The notes beneath the pieces are model-generated. The model did no database searches. It was given only the letters and a program-made list of their open reading frames with translations, and had not been told where the DNA came from. Made by a program: the position numbers and the translations under genes. Shown here piece after piece: positions 55,422 through 62,177 of a stretch of 64,000 nt of DNA (its first letter is position 1; each line of letters begins with the position of its first letter). The stretch is from Pseudomonas rhizophila (GTDB lineage Bacteria > Pseudomonadota > Gammaproteobacteria > Pseudomonadales > Pseudomonadaceae), in the NCBI RefSeq assembly GCF_003033885.1, contig NZ_CP024081.1:3596554-3660553 (forward strand), in the 5' to 3' direction.

Positions 55422-55572
55422 TTCACGCGTCTCGGATGATGTCGGTAGGCGTAGTCAGGTGCTGCTGATTGGATAAACACTGAGGCTACCAACTATAAGA
55501 ATACAAAAAACGGGATGAGCAAGTGGCGTCATGCGCCTTATTCAAGGGCGGCAGAGAAATCGAATTGAATGA

Positions 55573-55601
55573 GGAACCTTTAAACTAATAGGCACCACTC
55601 A
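55573..55601 (+). promoter_or_regulatory. hrp box for the small-peptide gene
   Basis: GGAACC, 16 bases, CCACTCA. Full consensus, 59 bases before the 39-codon gene. No larger gene lies downstream on this strand before the terminator at 55808. Nothing else is seen in 55422-55660. Confidence 0.9.
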
Positions 55602-55660
55602 TTTAGTGCGATGTCATCGCGAAGACTACGTTTCATCACTCATTAATAAAGGGGTGGCAT

Positions 55661-55780
55661 ATGAAAAAAGCAACTTTTAAAGCTGTTGGTTCGGTTAAAA
55701 CCTACCTGGTATTGGCTATCTCGGCTGCTGGGTTCGCTTCTCAAACCGTAATGGCAGGTGGTATTAGTCCAGGCTGGTAA
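55661..55780 (+). CDS. HrpL-regulated 39-residue exported peptide precursor
   Basis: A complete mini-gene: ribosome site AAGGGGTGG, ATG, 39 codons, TAA, then a strong terminator 28 bases later and a consensus hrp box upstream. The translation starts MKKATFKAVGSVK (basic n-region), has a hydrophobic core TYLVLAISAAGFAS and a c-region QTVMA, then ends GGISPGW. Cleavage after VMA would release only a seven-residue peptide; an alternative site after GFA gives 14. The signal directs Sec export, not type III export, unlike every other hrp-box product here. No family recognised. It may be a signalling peptide, a pilus-associated factor, or an RNA with a dispensable frame. Confidence 0.75.
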   Translation: MKKATFKAVGSVKTYLVLAISAAGFASQTVMAGGISPGW

Positions 55781-55807
55781 ATATCCAGTTTCTAGTGCTA
55801 TGAGTAT

Positions 55808-55840
55808 GCGCTTGGCATTCATGCCAAGCGCTTTTTTTTT
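55808..55840 (+). terminator. Rho-independent terminator of the peptide gene
   Basis: Stem GCGCTTGGCA / TGCCAAGCGC with a TTCA loop, followed by nine Ts. Textbook terminator, 28 bases after the stop. The remaining stretch to 55965 shows no gene. Confidence 0.93.
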
Positions 55841-55965
55841 GCCGCAGCAAAATGGCGGGGCATTTTTAAAGCTGTAAATATCTGGCTAAATGCAAGGCGT
55901 CAGGGTGATAGGCACCATCCTGTATTTTTAGCCTCAGATGCCCATTATGCGATCCTATCTACCTA

Positions 55966-56964
55966 TCAAGCCCAGCGTTGAAGCTTATTCAGTCTGGCCA
56001 TAAGCTCATCCTGCTCTGAGGCACGCAGCGAGGCAACTGCTCGGGTCGCGGAAGATAACGGGTTGATCATAGGAATTGAAGGTGTGTAGTTCGTTGCATA
56101 TAAGCTTTCCATTGCGCTTATATGCTGCTTGAGCGCGGCACTTCGATCTTCCTCGGGTAGATGTTGCAACCCATGCAGGTTCATATTTCTCAAGGTCCAG
56201 GCCATCTGGTCTTTTGTTGTCCTCATTCCCATGGGCTGGGCCGATGTGACGACTTCACGCAACTTGCTTGATGCAGCCAAGCCTGTAGTGGCCAAGACCG
56301 GCGCGCGTGTGAAGTTCAACAACGACGCCATTGCGCCCGCCAGTTTCATGCTTTGCCGGGGTGAGGTATCAATTAATGATAGAGTCTGCTCGATCGTTTT
56401 TTTCAAATGCTCAACGTCTCGAGTACCCTCGCTTAACTCTGAAAGTTGGCGTTGCAAATAGGTTGCCAGGTGGCGACTCAGTTCTTGATGATCTGCAGAG
56501 TGGAGGGGTGAGGCTAATAACCTTAAGGCATCGTCTATTGCCTGGGGGGCAGCGCGTCCATGACCAGCATTGAACTGGCGGACCAATTTCTGCAATTGGT
56601 TATGCTCCCGGCCGGCGTTGGGTAAGGTCTGGTGATAAGCACGCGCTGTCCTGGCGAGCGCAGCCTTGTCTTTTGCGGGCAAATGACCGGCCACCTCCAA
56701 AAGGATATCTTGCGGAACATTGCTCAAAGGGCTGGGCCCGAGTGAGTGGTCTGCAGATGAATGATTAAACTGAATACCCGTCAAGAGTGACTCGCGTGGA
56801 TGGTTCGCAGGGGCATCCTGTCGTGCCGGCGCTGTTTGCCTTCCGGTAGGTTGCACATCGTGTGGACGGGCGGCTGGGCCGGCGGCAGGAGCCTCTGGCG
56901 GTAATGGATCGATCGAGGTGGCGTCGCTATGATATTTGCGCACGCCGGAAATACAGTTGCCCAT
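55966..56964 (-). CDS. Candidate type III effector with N-myristoylation motif and F-box
   Basis: 332 residues. The N terminus MGNCISG fits the eukaryotic N-myristoylation consensus (Gly2, Ser6), with Cys4 available for palmitoylation, as in plasma-membrane effectors such as AvrPto and HopF2. Residues about 20-75 are Pro/Ala/Gln-rich. Residues about 80-115 read as an F-box (LSNVPQDILLEVAGHLPAKD, then AALARTARAYHQTL), which in plant pathogens' effectors (Ralstonia GALA, Xanthomonas XopI) recruits host SKP1 and E3 ligase. The C-terminal 200 residues are helical and probably hold the target-binding part. An hrp box lies upstream and GGGAG precedes the ATG. Confidence 0.75.
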   Translation of the reverse strand: MGNCISGVRKYHSDATSIDPLPPEAPAAGPAARPHDVQPTGRQTAPARQDAPANHPRESLLTGIQFNHSSADHSLGPSPLSNVPQDILLEVAGHLPAKDKAALARTARAYHQTLPNAGREHNQLQKLVRQFNAGHGRAAPQAIDDALRLLASPLHSADHQELSRHLATYLQRQLSELSEGTRDVEHLKKTIEQTLSLIDTSPRQSMKLAGAMASLLNFTRAPVLATTGLAASSKLREVVTSAQPMGMRTTKDQMAWTLRNMNLHGLQHLPEEDRSAALKQHISAMESLYATNYTPSIPMINPLSSATRAVASLRASEQDELMARLNKLQRWA

Positions 56965-56993
56965 TGTGATTACTCCCTGTGTATCAAATCCAA

Positions 56994-57022
56994 TGAGTGG
57001 TTCCAGATTCTCTGCGAGTTCC
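56994..57022 (-). promoter_or_regulatory. hrp box (variant) for the F-box effector
   Basis: On the minus strand: GGAACT, 16 bases, CCACTCA; one base from consensus, 30 bases before the ATG at 56964. Confidence 0.75.
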
Positions 57023-57098
57023 CAAACCCGATCACAGCTACAGCAACTGTTATGTAAGGACAGGGACCGCGGGAATTTCGCAGAATGTAACGATGAAG

Positions 57099-57127
57099 GG
57101 AACTCACCGCAAACAAGTAGCCACTCA
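57099..57127 (+). promoter_or_regulatory. hrp box (variant) for the repeat protein
   Basis: GGAACT, 16 bases, CCACTCA, same -35 variant as the divergent box at 56994. It lies 142 bases before the ATG at 57269, a longer leader than the other HrpL genes here. Confidence 0.75.
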
Positions 57128-57268
57128 CAGCCACGTGATTCGCCTGAACCCAGGCGTTATCTTTAATGTTGTTACTTTTACCGTTGGTTACATTGCGCCT
57201 CTACCACCGGGAAAAATCTCAACCTGATTCATATTTGATTTTTAATAGGTTCAATGAGAGGAAAGCAA

Positions 57269-58129
57269 ATGTCAGCTCGAATTCCAGGCGGGGTATATTT
57301 CCCACCGGTGAGGCATATCGACGCTCATACTGAAACCCATGTGAATCAGCAGGAAGCTAGTTCGAGGGAGCCTCACGACGCTGCCTCACCGCCGTCCAGG
57401 CGCTTTGAGCGCGGCCGTATCAGTCCTTTTCCTGTGGGAGAGTCCAGCGTTCCAGCCTCCCGATCGCACGGGCCCTTTGAGCAGGGGCGTATTGAGCCTT
57501 TTCTCGTAGGAGAGTCCAGCGTTCCAGCCTCCCGGTCGCACGGGCCCTTTGAGCAGGGGCGTATTGAGCCTTTTCTCGTAGGAGAGTCCAGCGTTCCAGC
57601 CTCCCGGTCGCACGGGCCCTTTGAGCGTGGCCGTATCGATCCTTTTCCTGTAGGAGAACCCAGCGTTCCAGCCACACGGCCGCTCAGTCGCTTTGTGCCA
57701 GGCCGCATCAATCCTTTTCATGTGGGAGAGTCCCAAAGTCTAGCCTCAAGTTCGGCAAATACTCCGCAGGGGGAACGCATCATTCGGCCGCCACTTCGAC
57801 ATGAGCAACACCAGGCTCTTCCTTTATCGGCTCTTGAACTGTCTGCAAATTTCGCCAGAGAAGGAGGGCGCGGTCATGACAGTGAAGAGACACAGCCTTA
57901 CACCTCGCTACCCGTAGCACTTCAGCAATCCGCTGATGCAGCGCGCGCGAGGCGTCATCGACCGAATTTTTCTGAGATAAGAGATTCTGGCCAAGGCACA
58001 CCCACTCAGCCCTCTTTACAGGGCCATGGAACCGTACCTCCACCACGTTATTCCACGTTATTCGTCGGGAATCCGGACGAACTCCCCCCTCCGGACGAAC
58101 TCCCCCCTTACACCATCACCGAGGAATAG
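57269..58129 (+). CDS. Proline-rich repeat protein, candidate type III effector
   Basis: 286 residues from the ATG at 57269, chosen over one at 57254 because GAGAGGAAAG is well spaced. Residues about 43-162 are five copies of a 24-residue repeat (core FEQGRIEPFLVGESSVPASR). The middle two are nearly identical in DNA. The C-terminal 100 residues are disordered and hold the PPxY motif PPRY (VPPPRYSTLF) and an acidic Pro-rich tail (DELPPPDELPPYTITEE). No signal peptide. PPxY motifs bind WW domains of eukaryotic Nedd4-type ligases, so a host target is conceivable. An hrp box upstream supports HrpL control. No family recognised. Confidence 0.65.
   Translation: MSARIPGGVYFPPVRHIDAHTETHVNQQEASSREPHDAASPPSRRFERGRISPFPVGESSVPASRSHGPFEQGRIEPFLVGESSVPASRSHGPFEQGRIEPFLVGESSVPASRSHGPFERGRIDPFPVGEPSVPATRPLSRFVPGRINPFHVGESQSLASSSANTPQGERIIRPPLRHEQHQALPLSALELSANFAREGGRGHDSEETQPYTSLPVALQQSADAARARRHRPNFSEIRDSGQGTPTQPSLQGHGTVPPPRYSTLFVGNPDELPPPDELPPYTITEE
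57398..57757 (+). repeat. Tandem repeat, five 72-base units
   Basis: Units begin near 57398, 57470, 57542, 57614 and 57686. The second and third are almost identical; the outer ones diverge. All stay in frame and encode the 24-residue repeats of the protein at 57269. Copy number is expected to vary between strains. Confidence 0.9.
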
Positions 58130-58343
58130 ACGTCTAAACAGTAAGCGGCATGCCCGTGGTGATGTGATTGTTGTGCGCTACACGGACGACAGCGGGTTGG
58201 GTTTCAGGGAAAAAGCTGAGCACTGATAACTCTGCCAACACGTGGCCCAGCCTTGCCGCTCGGTAGGACTCCTATACCTCTTCTGATGCCTAAGATGAGA
58301 CCCGCTTGGGCGTTGGACTGTGGTGGGGGTAGTCCGCGGTCTA

Positions 58344-58441
58344 GGTAGCGACGCGCATAACCATGGGCTCGGTGACGAGCCAGATGGCGTCGATGCGGAT
58401 CACTCGGACAGCTCACGGACAAAGCAGGGCCCCGTATCTTC
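58344..58441 (-). mobile_element. IS66-family insertion sequence remnant
   Basis: On the minus strand, the end of an IS66 tnpA (CFVRELSE then stop at 58400-58402) overlaps a GTG that starts tnpB (IRIDAIWLVTEPMVMRVAT, then a stop at 58341-58343). IS66 tnpB proteins begin IRIDAIWLATEPMDMRAGT, so the match is close, and the overlapping GTGA arrangement is typical. Both genes are cut to short fragments. The rest of 58130-58443 shows no gene. Confidence 0.7.
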
Positions 58442-58443
58442 AG

Positions 58444-59556
58444 TCAAAGGGGGGCCGCCAAAGGCGAGTAACTCCGTGCATACAATCTGTTACCGAGCAC
58501 TTTGAGGACGGCGTTGCGCATCGGAGTCGGCCACGCCCGCATTTTATCCCGGGCTGCACATTGCTTTTGCGTCCATTCCACGCGATGTCTGCGTTTGGCG
58601 GTGTAAGTCGCGAGTGCGTCATCTGGGCTCCCTGCTGCGGCTATAGACTCTGCCAATACCAGCGCATCCTCAAGAGCCATGCCCGCGTTCTGCGCCATAC
58701 TCGGTGAGGCTGCGTGAGCCGCATCGCCAATGAGCACAACACGTCCCTTTACCCAATCGTCCATGACGACTTGTTCTATTTTGCTGAAATGCACCAGCGT
58801 GCCTTCCGGTATCTGCGTAATGAGCGGCAAAATAGGACCGGAAAAATCTTTGAACAGTGCTGGCAGCGATGCTTGCGCGGTTGTGCTCTGAATGTCCTGG
58901 AAGGCGAGCGCGGTATCGGCGTATACATAGATGTCATTGGCGTTTACGGGAATTGCGAGCAGAGCTTTGCGATGACCCAGCATCGCCGTCCAGCTATCAA
59001 TGGCTGTGGTGTTACGCGTTATGAAGCGCCAGCTGACATTACCGACGTAGGTCGGATTGATCGCCGGGAACAGCATGCCGCGTACCGATGAACCAATACC
59101 ATCAGCACCGATGACAATGTCATAAGTGGAGGATGAACCATCGGAAAAGCTCACCTGGCATGTCGTGGCTGATAGCTTGATCGTTTCTACCGCCAATCCA
59201 AAACGTAGCTGAGTCCGAGACAAGGATTGACGCAGAATGCCGTGCAACCCAGCGCGAGGAAGTGAGAGGCAGGGCCCGCATGATCCCCACACGTCTTGGG
59301 TCTGTGTCACAGATAGCTGCCTGCCGTTTTTGTCGAGGATGCTTTGGGTGCGGATGACGGCGGCGGCACTTTGAACACGGTCGAGCAGGCCCAGTTGTTT
59401 GAGCGCGCGGCCAGCGTTTCCCGGCAGAAACAGTCCTGAGTCACCAGAGGCCTCGTCAGGGCGGCGTTCCACCAAATCTGCCTGGTAGCCTTTGAGTTCA
59501 AGCGCTCTGGCCATGGAAAAACCGGCGATTCCGCCACCGACAATCAAAATTCTCAT
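58444..59556 (-). CDS. FAD-dependent aromatic-ring monooxygenase
   Basis: 370 residues from the ATG at 59556 (MRILIVGGGIAGFSMA), with GAGGG upstream. Group A flavoprotein hydroxylase: N-terminal GxGxxG, a mid-chain DIVIGADGIGSSVR, and the FAD ribityl motif RVVLIGDAAHAASPSMAQNA. These enzymes hydroxylate aromatic or similar substrates with NAD(P)H and oxygen in the cytoplasm. No partner genes are adjacent. The substrate is unknown. It lies between the IS66 remnant and the nos locus. Confidence 0.85.
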   Translation of the reverse strand: MRILIVGGGIAGFSMARALELKGYQADLVERRPDEASGDSGLFLPGNAGRALKQLGLLDRVQSAAAVIRTQSILDKNGRQLSVTQTQDVWGSCGPCLSLPRAGLHGILRQSLSRTQLRFGLAVETIKLSATTCQVSFSDGSSSTYDIVIGADGIGSSVRGMLFPAINPTYVGNVSWRFITRNTTAIDSWTAMLGHRKALLAIPVNANDIYVYADTALAFQDIQSTTAQASLPALFKDFSGPILPLITQIPEGTLVHFSKIEQVVMDDWVKGRVVLIGDAAHAASPSMAQNAGMALEDALVLAESIAAAGSPDDALATYTAKRRHRVEWTQKQCAARDKMRAWPTPMRNAVLKVLGNRLYARSYSPLAAPL

Positions 59557-59877
59557 CCACAAGCCCTCAGTCATATCAAGTCTTTGTAACAACAGCCAAA
59601 GTTGGCAATTTATTCCGGCGGTGTAATGCAACTATCAGGCAGGGCTGCTTCTCCAGCTTGCCTATGGATGGAACTGCGCCCATTTCGAAGGGCTGCACAC
59701 ATTAGTCGAATCGATGAGTGGCTCCACCGCTACGAAGAGTTCCCTGCGTTGTGTGAACGCAAGCGCTTTCTCGGCAGTGCCCGCTAAAAATAAAGCAGTG
59801 CGCGGGGACCGTGGCTCACTTGGACCAGCCGCCTGATTGCGTCGAGCCCGGCACTCGTAGGAGTTCATGTCCTCAAC
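59557..59877. other. Intergenic region before nosR, no gene seen
   Basis: About 320 bases between the divergent monooxygenase and nosR. Open frames exist on both strands but none has a ribosome site, recognisable domain or homologous start. Probable junction between the accessory block and the nos locus. Confidence 0.4.
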
Positions 59878-59891
59878 TTGATTTCAATCAA
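59878..59891 (+). promoter_or_regulatory. Dnr/Anr (FNR-type) box for nosR
   Basis: TTGATTTCAATCAA is a perfect TTGAT-N4-ATCAA site. Its centre is about 71 bases before the nosR ATG. In Pseudomonas the NO sensor Dnr binds this site to activate nos genes. Confidence 0.88.
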
Positions 59892-59955
59892 GGGCCGCGC
59901 AGGGGAGTGGGTCCTACCATGATCGCCAAGATCCTGTCCTTAAGCCCTGGCGTCC

Positions 59956-62124
59956 ATGACCCCTCCCTTTGTGATGCTGCACCCATCCCGCTTCTGGCTC
60001 CATGGGCTGTTCGTTCTCCTGCTGTTGATCGCAAGCCTCGCCCAGGCCAAGGACTACGGAGATATCCAGCAACAGCGCATCCACCAGGTCCTGAGCCCGG
60101 TCGATTCGATCTCCGAGCCCGACGGCCCCTTCAAGGTTCGCAAACTGTCCGCTGCCGGCAAGGTCGTCGGCTATGTGTTCCAGAGCTTGGATGTGGTGGA
60201 CATTCCCGCTTATTCAGGCAAGCCCATCAACGTCCAGGTGATCCTCGATCCGGCCGGTGTGATCCTCGATGCTTTTGTGCTTGAGCACCACGAACCGATC
60301 CTGCTGATCGGCATTGCCGAAGAAAAACTCCACGCGTTCAGTGCCCGCTACAGCGGCATCAAGGTCAATCAACGGGTGGTGGTGGGGCATTCCAGCGACC
60401 CCAACGCGGTGACGGTGGATGCAATTGCCGGCGCCACCGTGACGGCGATGGTGGTCAATGAAGTCATCATGCGCGCCGCTCACGATGTCGCGGTTTCCCT
60501 GGAGCTGGTCAAGGGGGACGCGGGGTTGGCGGTGGCGCCGGCACGCGTGCGCGATGACCTCTACGAACCCGCCGACTGGAAAACCTTGACCGGCAACGGC
60601 GCGGTGCGTCGCCTGCACCTGACGCGCGGCCAGGCCGATGCTTCCTTCAAGGGGACCGAGGCCGAGGGTGTTGAAGCCGCCAGCGCCGAGCAAGCAGACG
60701 ACACCTTCATCGACCTGTATGTCACCCACCTGAACCCGCCCACCATCGGTCGCAACCTGCTGGGCGAGGCGCAATACCGCACGTTGATGGCCGAACTCAA
60801 ACCCGGCGAGCAGGCCATCGCCGTGATGGGCAGCGGTCGCTATTCCTTCAAGGGCTCGGGGTATGTGCGCGGCGGCATTTTCGATCGGGTACAGGTGCGT
60901 CAGTTCGGCGACGCCATCAGCTTTCGCGACCTGGACTTCCAGCGTCTGGACGACGTGGCGCCGACGGACATGCCGGAGTTCGACGAAATGGCGATTTTCA
61001 TCGTCCGCGCCTCCCACCGTTTCGACCCGGGTTCGCCCTGGAGCCTGGAGCTGCTGGTGCGTCGTCAGACCGGACCTGTCAGTGGCATCTTCAGCAGCTT
61101 TGAACTGGCTTATCAATTGCCCGAGCCCTATCTGGAAAGGCCATTGCCAACGGCTGAACAACTGGCAGCTGCCGAAGAAGCCAGCCGACCGATGTGGTTG
61201 ACCCTCTGGTACCAGAAAAGCCTCGAGATCAGCGTACTGGGCGTGGCCCTGCTGGTGCTCACGGCGATCCTGTTCCTGCAGGATGCGCTGGCCCGGCGCC
61301 CGAAGCTGTTGCACTGGGTCCGCCGTGGCTACCTGATGTTCACCGTGGTGTTTCTCGGTGGTTATGCATTGGCCCAGCTGTCGGTGGTCAATGTGCTGAC
61401 CTTCGTTCATGCCCTGTTCGAAGGCTTTCGCTGGGAACTGTTCCTCACCGATCCGCTGATTTTCATCCTTTGGGTGTTCACCGCCGCCAGCATTCTGTTG
61501 TGGGGGCGCGGGGTGTTCTGCGGGTGGCTGTGTCCGTTCGGTGCGTTGCAAGAGTTGCTCAACGAGCTGGCGCGCAAGTTGAAAGTGCCGCAGTACGAGC
61601 TGCCGTTCGCCGTCCACGAGCGACTCTGGGCAATCAAATACATCATTTTGCTGGTGCTGTTCGGCGTCTCGCTGGAGTCGATGTCCAGCGCCGAACGGTT
61701 GGCCGAAGTGGAGCCCTTCAAGACCGCCATCACCCTCAGGTTCGACCGTCAGTGGTGGTTCGTGGCGTATGCGCTGGGTCTGCTGGTGGTCAACCTGTTC
61801 ACCCGCAAAGTCTATTGCCGCTACATCTGCCCGTTGGGGGCCGCCCTGGCGATGCCGACCCGGCTGCGATTGTTCGACTGGCTCAAGCGCCGCAAGGAAT
61901 GTGGCAACCCCTGCCAGCTGTGCGCCAAGGAATGCGAGATCCAGGCGATTCACCCCGATGGCCGGATCAACGCCAACGAATGTCACTACTGCCTCGATTG
62001 CCAGATGACCTGGCACAACGAAAACAAATGCCCGCCACTGATCAACAAGCGCAAAAAGCGCAGCAAGGCGAGCGCGACCGAGACGCAACTGATTCCCGTG
62101 GTGCAGGTGACCCCGGCGCCTTAA
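59956..62124 (+). CDS. nosR: NosR, nitrous oxide reductase maturation/electron-transfer protein
   Basis: 722 residues. Signal helix at the start (FVLLLLIASLAQA), then a periplasmic FMN-binding domain (about 40-400) with IDAIAGATVTAMVV, the flavin attachment segment. Several transmembrane helices follow, then two CP-type motifs (CGWLCPFGAL, CRYICPLGAAL) and a C-terminal 4Fe-4S polyferredoxin (CGNPCQLCAKECEIQAI, CHYCLDC). NosR passes electrons to NosZ and supports nosZ expression. Stop lies 53 bases before nosZ. Confidence 0.95.
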   Translation: MTPPFVMLHPSRFWLHGLFVLLLLIASLAQAKDYGDIQQQRIHQVLSPVDSISEPDGPFKVRKLSAAGKVVGYVFQSLDVVDIPAYSGKPINVQVILDPAGVILDAFVLEHHEPILLIGIAEEKLHAFSARYSGIKVNQRVVVGHSSDPNAVTVDAIAGATVTAMVVNEVIMRAAHDVAVSLELVKGDAGLAVAPARVRDDLYEPADWKTLTGNGAVRRLHLTRGQADASFKGTEAEGVEAASAEQADDTFIDLYVTHLNPPTIGRNLLGEAQYRTLMAELKPGEQAIAVMGSGRYSFKGSGYVRGGIFDRVQVRQFGDAISFRDLDFQRLDDVAPTDMPEFDEMAIFIVRASHRFDPGSPWSLELLVRRQTGPVSGIFSSFELAYQLPEPYLERPLPTAEQLAAAEEASRPMWLTLWYQKSLEISVLGVALLVLTAILFLQDALARRPKLLHWVRRGYLMFTVVFLGGYALAQLSVVNVLTFVHALFEGFRWELFLTDPLIFILWVFTAASILLWGRGVFCGWLCPFGALQELLNELARKLKVPQYELPFAVHERLWAIKYIILLVLFGVSLESMSSAERLAEVEPFKTAITLRFDRQWWFVAYALGLLVVNLFTRKVYCRYICPLGAALAMPTRLRLFDWLKRRKECGNPCQLCAKECEIQAIHPDGRINANECHYCLDCQMTWHNENKCPPLINKRKKRSKASATETQLIPVVQVTPAP

Positions 62125-62177
62125 GACACCCGAATGTCCTGTCCCTTGACCCTTTCATTCTTCATGGAGCACACAGC

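Noticed and set aside
57373..57736. Antisense repeat-containing frames over the 72-base repeats
   Set aside because: Tandem repeats that stay in frame also keep the other frames open. Only the plus-strand frame has a ribosome site, an hrp box and a non-repeat tail.
57398..57757. Possible CRISPR-like array
   Set aside because: The units are adjacent 72-base coding repeats without spacers, so this is a protein tandem repeat and not a CRISPR.
59602..59787. 61-codon plus-strand frame before nosR (contains IDEWLHRYEEF)
   Set aside because: Considered as a transposase tail, but I could not align it with any IS family with confidence and it has no ribosome site.
60214..62088. 624-codon open frame opposite nosR
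   Set aside because: Antisense shadow; nosR on the other strand has signal peptide, FMN domain and Fe-S motifs.
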